From positions 1 through 64,000 of the forward strand of contig JAQFWX010000119.1 in NCBI GenBank assembly GCA_027605045.1: DNA of 64,000 nt, written 5' to 3'. Source of the DNA: Phallus indusiatus. Taxonomy: Eukaryota; Basidiomycota; Agaricomycetes; Phallales; Phallaceae. The translations under genes and the position numbers were made by a program. The notes beneath the pieces are model-generated. The model was not told the origin of the DNA. It did no database searches and saw only the letters and a program-made list of their open reading frames with translations. Every line of letters begins with the position of its first letter. The stretch's first letter is position 1. This document shows positions 55,297 to 64,000 of this stretch, in pieces.

Positions 55297-55664
55297 ACGG
55301 TTTTGCACGTCACTGTATTATTATTAACTATAGTGGAAAATTATATATTCAAGTTGATATAATTACTTGTCAATAAAGTATTTTATCATACTTTTGAGGG
55401 TGTGGGAAATATTGAGTTTCTATGTAATTAAAACTTAAGGTCACAATTTGTGACATTAGAGTTTTCTCAAGATTTTCCAGGAATCCATGTATTATTAAGG
55501 TTTTCCCAGGAAAACTCTAATGTTACAAAGAGTATTCTCATGCTTAAAATTAGGCTTTTCCCATGCATCTAAATTATAATAGAAATATATTCTCACAATA
55601 AATATAAACAACATTTTCAGAACATTCTTCAATATGGATGATGATAATGTAAGTTTCATTCTGT
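55297..55664. other. AT-rich spacer, nothing recognised
   Basis: Contains the right end of the Tc1-like shell (to 55315) and AT-rich sequence with no frame of note. Confidence 0.35.
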
Positions 55665-55901
55665 TTATTATTTTGCTGAATGGATAACATTGATCATAAG
55701 CTTATATGACAAAGAATTATTACATAATTCAACCAAGATAATTATAGCAGTATACTGACAATTTTTCAAACCAGAATTCCTTAATCTGAGTATTAGTTAT
55801 AATATGATTGTGCAATTTGGTAAATCATCAATAGACTATACCTCGAACTATAATTTTCTTACAATCCTTTTTTTGGCTAAACCCTACAATGTCTCCAGTG
55901 A

Positions 55902-56391
55902 TGGCTCGGGAAAGGATGACAATCACAGCATCACCCTAATCCGACCCAAAATGTTTGCAATCAATGCTCTGCAAACATTCCATCTTAAAGGGGAGGAGGA
56001 GGACCTTTTATGCCAGATTCGCAAGGCCAAACGAGAAGGCAAGGTCGAGGATAGCGTGTCCAAAGCCATTGCAACACTCCGTGCCCTAGGTGGTCGCTCA
56101 CTCGTCGGAATGGTTCGAGGATCAGGACCTCCTTTATTATCGTGGCAAGGTTTACATGCCAAATGTGGACGAGTTGTGTCGGAAAATCCTTTCCAGACAT
56201 CATGACACCAAACTCGGTGGCCACCTGGGTCATTTCAAGACCCTCAAGCTCGTTTCGCGCACCTTTTGGTGGCCAGGTGTCTCTAGGTATGTACAACGCT
56301 ATGTAGAGGCCTGCAATATGTGTCTACATACGAAACCGTCTCGCCATGCTCCCTATGGCCTTCTCCAACCCACAGAAGTGCTGTTAGGGCT
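55902..56391 (+). pseudogene. Gypsy family A pol fragment (RNase H end to integrase)
   Basis: Translates as GSGKDD, then [19 protein letters not shown], then after a frameshift near 56100 [13 protein letters not shown] and [15 protein letters not shown]. It ends after RHAPYGLL where an LTR begins. Several transition-type changes relative to the intact copies (for example CRHDT context, HLGHFK) indicate an older, decaying fragment. Confidence 0.85.
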
Positions 56392-56775
56392 ACTCAGCTC
56401 ACACTAGAGGGAGGGGATCCTAAGTACTATATTGGGCAATAACTATACTACTCACCTAGAGGGAGGGAATCCTAAGAGAACAAGCTTAGGGACCCTCACT
56501 CTAGGTACAGCTACTATATACATAAACGACGACACGGCATGCGGCCCTGACACAGCTAAGTGCCAGGCGCCCAAGCCGAACCTAAGCGACGTGATGTCAC
56601 AGGCATCACGCCGGGTACGAGCGCGCGACACGCGTGAGTAGAGGAAGTGAAATAGAGACAGAACAAGGAAACGGAAAGTGAAAGTAAAACACAGAAATGA
56701 TAAATGAAATAGAAATGAAATGATGCCGATGATAATAAATAGGAAAATGAGAGACGGCGGTAGCGTACCCTGACA
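56392..56775 (-). mobile_element. Family A-like LTR, minus orientation
   Basis: TGTTAGGGCTACTC...CGTACCCTGACA on the plus strand, 384 bp, with the double repeat unit and AGAACAAGCTT. No target duplication at its borders (agtgc versus gactt), so it is not a simple insertion into the pol fragment. Confidence 0.85.
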
Positions 56776-56862
56776 GACTTCAGATATCCAAGTCGTCTTG
56801 ACAACGATTGGACTTATAACTACACACGAGTCCGCAACTAAGTACGAGACACAGTACGCAGA

Positions 56863-57213
56863 TGTTATGGTACGCTAGCGCCTCGCCCTATTATTCAATT
56901 TCTTCAATTTCTTCCGATTTCATTTCGCACTTCGATTTCCATCATTTCCCGTATTTGTCGTTTCCATTATTTTCGTCGTTTTCTCGATTTCTCGATCTCT
57001 CCGATTTCTTTCGATTTCTGTTTGTATCTCCTCGGATCCCATGGAGATCAGTCGGGTGCTTCGTATCATGTACTTATATGCATTTTCCCTAGAGGGGGAT
57101 ACCTAAGCTTGTTCTCTTAGGTTTTCCCTCCTCTAGGTGAGTAGTTAGTCATTGTCCCTCAATAGATCTTAGGTTTTCCCTCCTCTAGGTGTGTGCCCTG
57201 AGTCGCCCTAACA
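56863..57213 (+). mobile_element. Family B-like solo LTR
   Basis: TGTTATGGTACGCTAGCGCC...GTCGCCCTAACA, 351 bp, flanked by GCAGA on both sides (56858-56862 and 57214-57218). It is the same family as the LTRs at 44581 and 50233, in plus orientation. Confidence 0.9.
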
Positions 57214-57218
57214 GCAGA

Positions 57219-57517
57219 GTACGAAGAAGAATGGAGGCGGATTAGACGTGAGAAAGAACTTGAGAACTAATTACTACTATATTCTGACTGAAGATTCCCA
57301 GCTACAGAACTGGGGTTTAAATACACATATACGGAATAACTATTATGGAAAGGGCAGAGACAGAAAAGGAATGGTTGTAGTCGGGACAGACAATTAGGCA
57401 GAGTATGGAATAAATGAGTCTTGGATAATCAGGATGTCGGAATGGGATGTTCCATTTGGAAAGAGACGGATCGGGGGGCTGTGCATAGAGTACGGATCAA
57501 GTACGTACTTCGTACTA
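57219..57517. other. Probable piece of another LTR-like sequence
   Basis: Together with 56776-56857 and 58654-58727 this may be one old LTR on the minus strand: the segment just before 58728, read on the minus strand, begins TGTCACGCCCGGCGTG, a common LTR start. A tttaaatacac motif lies near 57315. Not provable from one copy. Confidence 0.3.
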
Positions 57518-57683
57518 AGGATGGCCACGGGTAATACCTGCAGGTAATTTTGCGCACTTTGAGCCAATCAGAGTGCAGTGTCTCATCAAATTGCTGACAA
57601 ATTAATGAAATTTGATGAGACACTGTGCTCTGATTGGCTCAAAGTGCGCAAAATTACCTGCAGGTATTACCCGTGGCCATCCT
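57518..57683. mobile_element. Palindromic MITE, copy 2 (166 bp)
   Basis: Same length, ends and TA flanks as the copy at 55129-55294, with about one visible base difference in the left arm (agtgcag versus agcgcag). Confidence 0.9.
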
Positions 57684-57689
57684 TACTTC

Positions 57690-58644
57690 TAGCCTCGAGA
57701 CCAGGCCGCGTGACAGCGTCACCTCCCCGGCTCCTTTTTGGAAGGTGGAGAAGCGTCGCGAGGGGAGGTTCCGCTGCATGAGGCCTGGCACAAATTACAT
57801 TGGCACCCCTGGTGACATCCCAAATGTCACGCGTCCGGGGTCCATCTTCAGCCGTCTCCCAGACGTTTTTCACTTTTCCTCCCAATTCTCCTGTATATAC
57901 TACTTATATTTAGGCCGGAATATAAACTTATTATTCACATAAATCAAACTGAGTTCTTTTTTTCAAAAAAACGCGATCCTGAAACGTCTCTTGCGTACAA
58001 TTATTCGCGTTCAAACCAACAGCCCGAAAACCCCAGGAGCAAAATGTTTTGGCCTGGCAAATTGTCAATTAATGGTCAGGAATGTTGAGGGCAAGTGCTG
58101 AGACGGAGGAAGTGAAGAAAAAGTGGTGGTAGCGGCTTCAGGACAGCTTTGCGGATTTTTCTGAGAACTGTGACGTGTTCATCGCGTTTTTTTTTGAAAA
58201 AAAAGACTCAGTCCGATTTATTTGTTTAGTAGAATTATATTTCGACCTAAATATGAGTAATATTTTGTTAGACGCTAAAGCTTACTAATATTGATTACAC
58301 GACTCGAATGTCGCTGAGTTAGTTTTTCCTTCAAAGGAGGTTTTTTAGACTCAGCGGACTAATAGTTTCGTTGTATATAAATCTCTTTATTCTCTATTAT
58401 AATATAGTTTCCCTTTTCCTCTTCGCTCCAAACGCTCTTTGACAACATATTTTACAAGAGGATTGGGAGGAAAAGCGAAAAACGTCTGGGAGACGGCTGA
58501 AGATGGACCCCGGACGCGTGACATTTGGGATGTCACCAGGGGTGCCAATGTAATTTGTGCCAGGCCTCATGCAGCGGAACCTCCCCTCGCGACGCTTCTC
58601 CAAAAAGGAGCCAGGGAGGTGACGCCGGCCTGGTCTCGAGGCTA
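57690..58644. mobile_element. Fold-back element with long inverted repeats and 9-bp target duplication (Mutator-like)
   Basis: Ends TAGCCTCGAGACCAGGCCG and its inverse. Arms of at least 200 bp pair with small indels, and a second inverted block around the T/A runs (57955-57975 and 58185-58210) extends the arms. CCTTACTTC occurs directly on both sides (57681-57689 and 58645-58653). Nine-base duplications with long terminal repeats are typical of Mutator-like elements. No transposase is present, so it is non-autonomous. It inserted at the right edge of MITE copy 2. Confidence 0.8.
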
Positions 58645-58916
58645 CCTTACTTCGTACTTTGGTAAAAGTCTTGGGAGTATGGCTTACGTAAGTCTCCGGA
58701 AAAGGTTATGGGGCACGCCGGGCGTGACACGGTGGCAATGTGAGGGAAGGTGGAACATCATCGCATGATGTTAGTGTTGTAACTTGTTATAACTTGCCGC
58801 CTCAATATGTGCAGGTAAAATCGGCTGTTCGCGCAAAAGATGTAATGGTGGTTATAGCAAGATCTACAGCTTTTATCATAATCTAACCGAACAAGGTGGT
58901 GTCGCCTTCATTGAAA

Positions 58917-60716
58917 CTAACACGAAACCCAGCAGTATATTACAATAACAAGTATAGCTACGATTACGACAAATGTGAATAAATAAAGCAAATAGATAAA
59001 GCTGTCCTGCCGCTGCCACAAATCGACAGGACCAAGGTTTATCGCTTCTTCTAAAGCCTTTTCAAGGCTCTCGGCCATAATAGACAATGCAAACATCTCT
59101 AATACAAACATTTCTACAGCTCGCCTGGCGCGTTCTCCCAGTAAAAATTTTCCTACCTCGGGCATCCTCAGAATGTCCAAGAGGGCATCGGTCCATGCTT
59201 CCGGTTCTGGGGGGTCTGAGCCATCCCATTCTCTCGTACCTAGTGACATCCTCGGACTAACGCGCTTTCGAGAGAACCGACACAGTCTCATGCTCAAAGT
59301 GGTAGTCGAGATAGCATCGCTTCCACGGAAATGATACCGAAATGTTCGTTCATAGGTGTATATAACAATGCGCGTGTGTTCGGTGATTTGAGCAGGTAGT
59401 TCAACCGCTGAAATAACAATGTCGAGATGGTCTTGTAATGAATTCGGCGCGTTTTGCAGTGTTGGTTCTGTGCCTTTGATGGATTCGAGGACAGAGGCCG
59501 GTGTGAATTCGATAGCCTAAGCCGGTTTTTTAGCACGCGCTGACAATAATCTTCAGCGGTTGTGCGTTGACCTTCAACCTTGGGTTAAACCACCTTTGAG
59601 ATTATTAAGTTAAACGATTATAATTGATAAGTCACAATACAAACCCGCAGCAACCAACCGCAGTCGTTGAAGACGGGCCCACCTAGTCGAACACTTGAAT
59701 CACCAAGACCGCGTTCTCTTCTTTTCGAACCGATTAAGTGATACCACCGTTGGACGCGAACTATTAGGTTATGACATGAGATTGCGAAATGTGAAAAGTA
59801 CAATCTGACGCACGAAAATACATCTCCAACCAGCGAGCGACCTTGTTGAAAAGAATCGGGAGATGTGTATTTCAAAGGTGCAGGTGAGGGTTTTTCATAT
59901 ACTTCCATGGATACAAGAGTAGTAAGCACGCGGTTCTTTTTGAAGATGGGGCATGTGCTCTTTGAAAACGCGAGTGGTGAACCTGGAGTTGACCAAGAGG
60001 ATGTCGGCTTCCCCTGCAAAGACCCGCTCAGTTACCGTTTGTAGCACGTTCAACCTGAAATTTATGAGACTTACGAGTAGTATAATCTTCTAAGTGATCC
60101 AATGGGAGACGATATAAAGCTGTAAAAGAGCAAGTTCTGTTCCTTGGGGCGTTCACCATAAAAGGCCCTTCCGAAAGAAGCTTATCCGAAAAGTGACCAT
60201 AAACACTACGCGTTTTCTGGCAATATCTCTTGAGATAGGGATGGCGTTAATAGCTGGGCGATGAAGAAAATATCATAATCTTCTGCTAAACATGGTCTCT
60301 TGGGACGTGATTTAGAGCGCAGAGGGTGGTCGGGTGTAATTGACGTAGATGGGCAAACAAGATGGCCTTTGCCACATAATGAACGTAGAAGATGAAAACA
60401 ACATAATAAATTTTCAATGTGCCTGATGTACATTGATTAACCCATGTCGGGTTCCCAATAGCCCAAAGAAACACACGCACCCGTCTCTTGTTTCCTCGAC
60501 ACAGTGATCAGGATCGTGATGGGATGTGTGGATATGAACCGTGTGTTCTCGCTTGTTCCCGCTTGTTCAGGCCCAAAACAGCGTTCACTATTAATCGTTC
60601 GGCCTCGCCTTACGACACGAAACAAATATCAGAAAAGGCATGACGGATTGCTTAACAATTGTCGCCGAATGTGACCCACCGTTGTCGGGATCTGGATGAA
60701 GAAAGGTAATTTTCAT
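58917..60716 (-). pseudogene. ALG2-like alpha-mannosyltransferase, disabled copy 2
   Basis: Keeps the ATG (60716-60714, MKITFLHPDPDNG), the arginine in AERLIVNAV, and the full C-terminus with a membrane helix (FTFVVIVAILVIVIYCW). A tandem 10-nt repeat at about 60550-60569 (cgcttgttcc, cgcttgttca) shifts the frame before HTSHHDPDHCVEETRDG. Other blocks (FEKKR-like, YDIFFIAQL, PPEPEAWTDALLDILRMPEV) are recognisable, with further small indels near 59690. Lesions differ from those of copy 1, so the two copies decayed independently. Confidence 0.72.
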
Positions 60717-60954
60717 CTTTCGCCAACACATACGAATGAAAATTCTTATAAAAAAAAAAGATTATAAAGGCGGGTGCATAGTAGCAAAAGGGGTAGGCCA
60801 CATAGATAAGTTAGAAACTTTGGACCCAGCTGACATGCTCACTCTCACGTAATGGGAGTTACCTCATCACCCGGAAATAAATCCCGGCTTCGTAAATGCC
60901 GAACCGGATGGACATGCATCATGATTCTAGCTTAGCATCTTTCTTCAGCATACC

Positions 60955-62515
60955 ATGGACATCCCAGGTACTTTGAGCTGCTTAATCCCCTGAACCATTT
61001 GACGAAATGCTGAACAGATGCTACAATTCCGTCGTTATTCAATGTCAAAGGAAAAATAGGTGAGAAGAGCTCAATACGTCTAATCAATACGTCGGTTTCT
61101 GAATATACTTGGCAATCCTTTTGGCTTGTGCAGCTGTTGTTACAGGAGGTGGCTCTGGTATTGGTACCATGATTGCCTCGGCGTTTGTGCAGAATGGTGC
61201 CAAAGTTTATATCGTATCTCGAAAGGAAGCTCAGCTCAAAAACGTGCGTACTGAACGAATTAGGTTTGGTTCGTATAGAAACCAATGACCCGCGGGAACG
61301 CTCCGTAGGTTTGTGATGTCCTAAACAAGAAGGGCCCCGGAAGTTGTCATTACATCGTTGGCGACCTTGGTGTAAGCCGGGCCGTAGATAACGGTACTAT
61401 TTGTGTCCCGCTGAAGTTTATTGTTTTAGTCAAAGGCCGGATGTGACAAGGTAACTGAAGAAATCAAGAAGAAGGAGCAGAAGATTCACATTTTGGTGAA
61501 TAACTCGGGTGCTTCGTGGGGGGCGCCGTATGACAAGTACGTATCCGCCACCAGTCCGGTCGTTCAAACGGTTCAATGACTGACCAAAAAACAGCTTTCC
61601 TGAGCAACAAGGCTGGGATAAGATATTGGCATTGAATGTTAAGAGCATTTTCTACAGTGCGTTTTTTCGCTCTTCATACAACGTCAGGCTGAAGCCTAGC
61701 GTAATTAGTGACCCAGGGGTATATTTTTCTTATTGTCGTCTAATGAACCTGCTGAAAGAAAAACAGACTTACGAATCTTTTGGAAAAGGATTCAACAAAT
61801 CGTGATCCTGGAAGGGTAATCAATATCTCTTCAATAGCCGCATTCGAGACGAGAGCTTTAGGAAGTAGTATAGCCGCTAAAGACAACGGATTGTGGAGCT
61901 GTAGGTCGCGTCCTGTGTTATATAACGAATTCTAACATCATATCATCTTTATAGACAATACCAGCAAAGCTGCAGGTAAGCAGGTTTTTGGGTATTTGTT
62001 GTTCCTGATAAACTGAATATTGTTGCATAAAGTAAACCATCTCACCAAGAATTTAGCTACGACCCTCGCGCCTCGGCTTATCACGTTGAGTCTGGGATAC
62101 CTAATTCACCAACACTCTTTACTGATATTCTTGCAGTGTCAACGCGATATGTCCTGGGTAAGTTTACAGACAGAAATGAAAAGCTATGGGTATGAATACT
62201 TGGATTCCAGCGTCTTTCCGTCCAAAATGACCGCATGGGGTTTGAAGCAACAAGGCGACAGCGCGGCTAAATATCAGCCAATGGGTGTGTTGCTAAACAT
62301 ATCTTACGATACCTGACCCAACTTGTTCTTAGGTCGATTAGGGGATGCGAGAGACATGGCAGGAGTTGGTAAGTTGCGACCTAAGGAAACGAAAGATTCA
62401 TTATGCTTACTTTAAATTAGCTTTGTTCCTAGTTAGCCCTGCATCTGCTCATGTTACTGGAGATTATATCACAGTTGACGGTGGAAGTTTAATTGATGGA
62501 AGATCACGTCTGTAA
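60955..62515 (+). CDS. Short-chain dehydrogenase/reductase, copy 2
   Basis: Same 14-exon layout as copy 1, including the 13-nt first exon (60955-60967) and the 10-nt microexon TGACCCAGGG (near 61704-61713). Splice sites are conserved, and the acceptor that differs (TTGCAG instead of TTACAG, near 62136) keeps the threonine codon. TGGGSGIG, NNSG, VINISS and YNTSK are intact. One visible change restores a more usual SDR residue: VSRKEAQL here versus ISPKEAQL in copy 1. Predicted length is 279 residues, stop at 62513-62515. It should be an NAD(P)H-dependent oxidoreductase of unknown substrate. Confidence 0.88.
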
Positions 62516-62999
62516 ACTGTAGTTTCACCATTCTGAGAAAGGGTCATCATTCTATTGTGAGTTGACTGTTACATTCTCTACTTTTCGTGCGATGCTGTAA
62601 ACTTTGTAAAAACGAACTGTCATTAGTCTGGTAACGTACAACATAAGCCTCAGTGTAACCTGACGTTATTATTCACTGCTTTCTCGTTTAAGAAGCGAGG
62701 CATGATCCACTACTGTGAATTCCCGAGTGAGCGAACAGTGCTGAGTGGTCCAACCACTCTCATTGGCAGTTACGTGCTGACAGGCTGTAGGTAAACCAAA
62801 TAAAATGCTAACTAGCGTATGTGATGTGTTAGAGGGCACTCCAGGATTATCTTTTGTTAGTTAGCAAAATGCGGTTACAATAGCTTATTGGTCAAACGCC
62901 TTGCATAGTTCCATGCAAGTTTATGGGGAAACCATGGCCATCGGTTCCAATCCGAAGGCATACTAGCCGAGACGTCGGAGTCTCAAAATTATTTAGCGC
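62516..62999. promoter_or_regulatory. Region between SDR copy 2 and ATP23
   Basis: Leaves the duplicated block at about 62706 and leads into the ATP23 promoter. An overlapping frame at 62923-63192 is a shadow of ATP23 exon 1. Nothing else is seen. Confidence 0.35.
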
Positions 63000-63915
63000 A
63001 TGTCGTCGGCTTCCTCAACGTCCTCGTCGTCAACAGGAGACGACCGACTGTTCGAGAAATGGCGTAAAAACTTGTCGTGGATTACTGGTCTGGGACTGTC
63101 TGAAGATGAAAAGCTCATTAGAGAGAAGGAACGACAGGAGCGACTCCAGCCGTTGCTTATCAAAAAATGCAACCAAGTCAAGGATTCGTTGATGACAAGC
63201 AGTACGATAGCATTTCTCCTTTTGAAATAGGGCTCATCAAATTGTTTAACTGTTTTTCTAGGTCCATCCATAGTTTTCATGCTGAGACACCTCCGTTTAT
63301 CAGGCTGTCCTGTCTCACCCGAACACATCCGATGCGCTTCCTGCGGAACAACCAGAGCTGGAGGATTCTCGCCTGATTTGGGAGGAGTTCTCATATGTAC
63401 TCGGGGATTTTCGAATAAAAAGCATATGGAAAACACAATCGTTCATGAGTTGCTGCATATGTATGATCATTGCAAGTTCAAAGTCGATTGGGGCAATTTG
63501 CGACACCATGCTTGCAGCGAGGTATCCTTTTCTTTGTTCGTCTGTTTTTTTAAAAGGCTAATACTTTGTGTCACGTGCGACAGATTAGAGCGGCAAGTTT
63601 GAGTGGAGATTGTCGTTGGGTCCGAGAAGTCAATAGGATGGTGTTTGGTTTTTCAAAGCAACATCAGGTGAGTTTCTCCCTATTGCTTCGGGGCAATAAC
63701 TTCAATCTCATTCGTCCAGGCTTGTGTTCGGCGTCGGGCCGCATTATCCGTAGCTGAAAATCCAAATTGTCCCGATCGCGAAACGGCCGAACAGGTTGTA
63801 AACGAAGTTTGGGAGAGTTGCTTTAACGATACAAGGCCATTTGACGAGGTAGGCACCACTAGTGTATGATTTAGCACTTTTATTAGCGACTAATTCATGT
63901 CACAAGATATATTAA
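63000..63915 (+). CDS. ATP23: Mitochondrial inner membrane protease ATP23
   Basis: Five exons (63000-63201, 63262-63521, 63584-63667, 63720-63848, 63907-63915) give 227 residues; the last exon codes only Ile-Tyr-stop. The HExxH zinc motif is [19 protein letters not shown], with catalytic Glu in HELLH. The following block [20 protein letters not shown] and the end ACVRRRA...[18 protein letters not shown] match Atp23 closely. Atp23 (peptidase family M76) works in the mitochondrial intermembrane space, where it processes the Atp6 precursor and helps ATP synthase assembly. Cysteine pairs (CPV, CASC, HHAC, GDC, NCP, ESC) fit its oxidative import. The start ATG gives a serine-rich, uncleaved N-terminus. 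The gene looks intact. Confidence 0.93.
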
Positions 63916-64000
63916 TTTTACCGAAAGTAATGCTGTGCCAATATCAATAATAGATATAGATATCTTTGACCCTCCACCCTATAAATTCTTCTCGGCTCTA

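Larger units (their letters stand above)
53055..55315. mobile_element. Tc1/mariner-like element shell
   Basis: Ends CAGTGACGCGCAAAAC (53055) and, inverted, GTTTTGCACGTCACTG (to 55315), each flanked by TA. A short frame near 53560 includes EVSKSTVFKIF, like the helix-turn-helix of a Tc1-type transposase, but no complete transposase remains. Confidence 0.5.
52801..55901. mobile_element. Terminal-inverted-repeat element with long arms, filled by nested insertions
   Basis: 52801-53040 and 55665-55901 are inverted copies of each other (about 240 bp, roughly nine in ten bases the same), both ending at TCACTGGAGAC. Between them lie a Tc1-like element, a 368-bp MITE, two nested LTRs and a palindromic MITE. 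No target duplication was found; the right flank is gypsy pol sequence and the left flank is unrelated. Confidence 0.6.
58728..62705. repeat. Segmental duplication, right copy
   Basis: Direct-orientation match to 26310-30477, beginning cggtggcaatgtgaggg and ending at aagaagcgaggcatgat. It lacks about 250 bases present in the left copy near 26450-26700. Confidence 0.9.

Overview
The window reads as nuclear DNA of a filamentous mushroom-forming fungus (Agaricomycete, Basidiomycota). The evidence is many short introns (about 45-75 nt) in almost every gene and families typical of that class: DUF6533, DUF6535, DUF3669, F-box-like proteins, a multi-exon CYP and chromodomain Ty3/Gypsy elements. I checked gene models by splicing by eye, keeping frame across GT-AG (once GC-AG) junctions. 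No tRNA, rRNA or CRISPR array was seen.

Left arm (1-25 kb), mostly single-copy genes. A small secreted cysteine-rich peptide (365-630, +). An F-box-like protein (1554-3164, -). A DUF3669 protein (4457-5568, -). A 12-exon cytochrome P450 (5980-8138, -). A 19-exon MFS transporter of the vacuolar basic amino acid type (10444-13151, +). A trypsin-like protease (14251-16114, -) with a decayed paralogue (about 16870-18372) and a DUF3669 relic beside it. A large membrane protein with a DUF6535 domain (20109-23513, -). A DUF6533 seven-helix membrane gene broken by a 130-bp palindrome (24188-25365, -).

Segmental duplication. A block of about 4 kb with an ALG2-like mannosyltransferase (-) and a short-chain dehydrogenase/reductase (SDR, +) lies at about 26.3-30.5 kb and again, in the same orientation, at about 58.7-62.7 kb. 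Both SDR copies look intact. Both ALG2 copies are broken, by different lesions.

Transposon island (30.5-58.7 kb) between the two copies. A hAT-like transposase relic carries a solo LTR and is split by an 18-kb stack: two tandem Ty3/Gypsy chromovirus copies (family A, LTR-internal-LTR-internal-LTR), the second interrupted by a full-length opposite-strand element of family B with apparently identical LTRs and a TCTTC target duplication. Right of the stack are nested LTRs, Tc1/mariner-like elements, two palindromic MITEs, a fold-back element with a 9-bp target duplication, and a gypsy pol scrap.

Right edge: a five-exon ATP23 mitochondrial metalloprotease gene (63000-63915, +).

The most interesting signal is in the LTR elements. 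In both families the 11 nt starting two bases after the 5' LTR are complementary to an 11-nt segment inside the LTR placed where transcription should start. The one base that differs between the families changes on both sides. This is the expected signature of Tf1/sushi-type self-primed reverse transcription.
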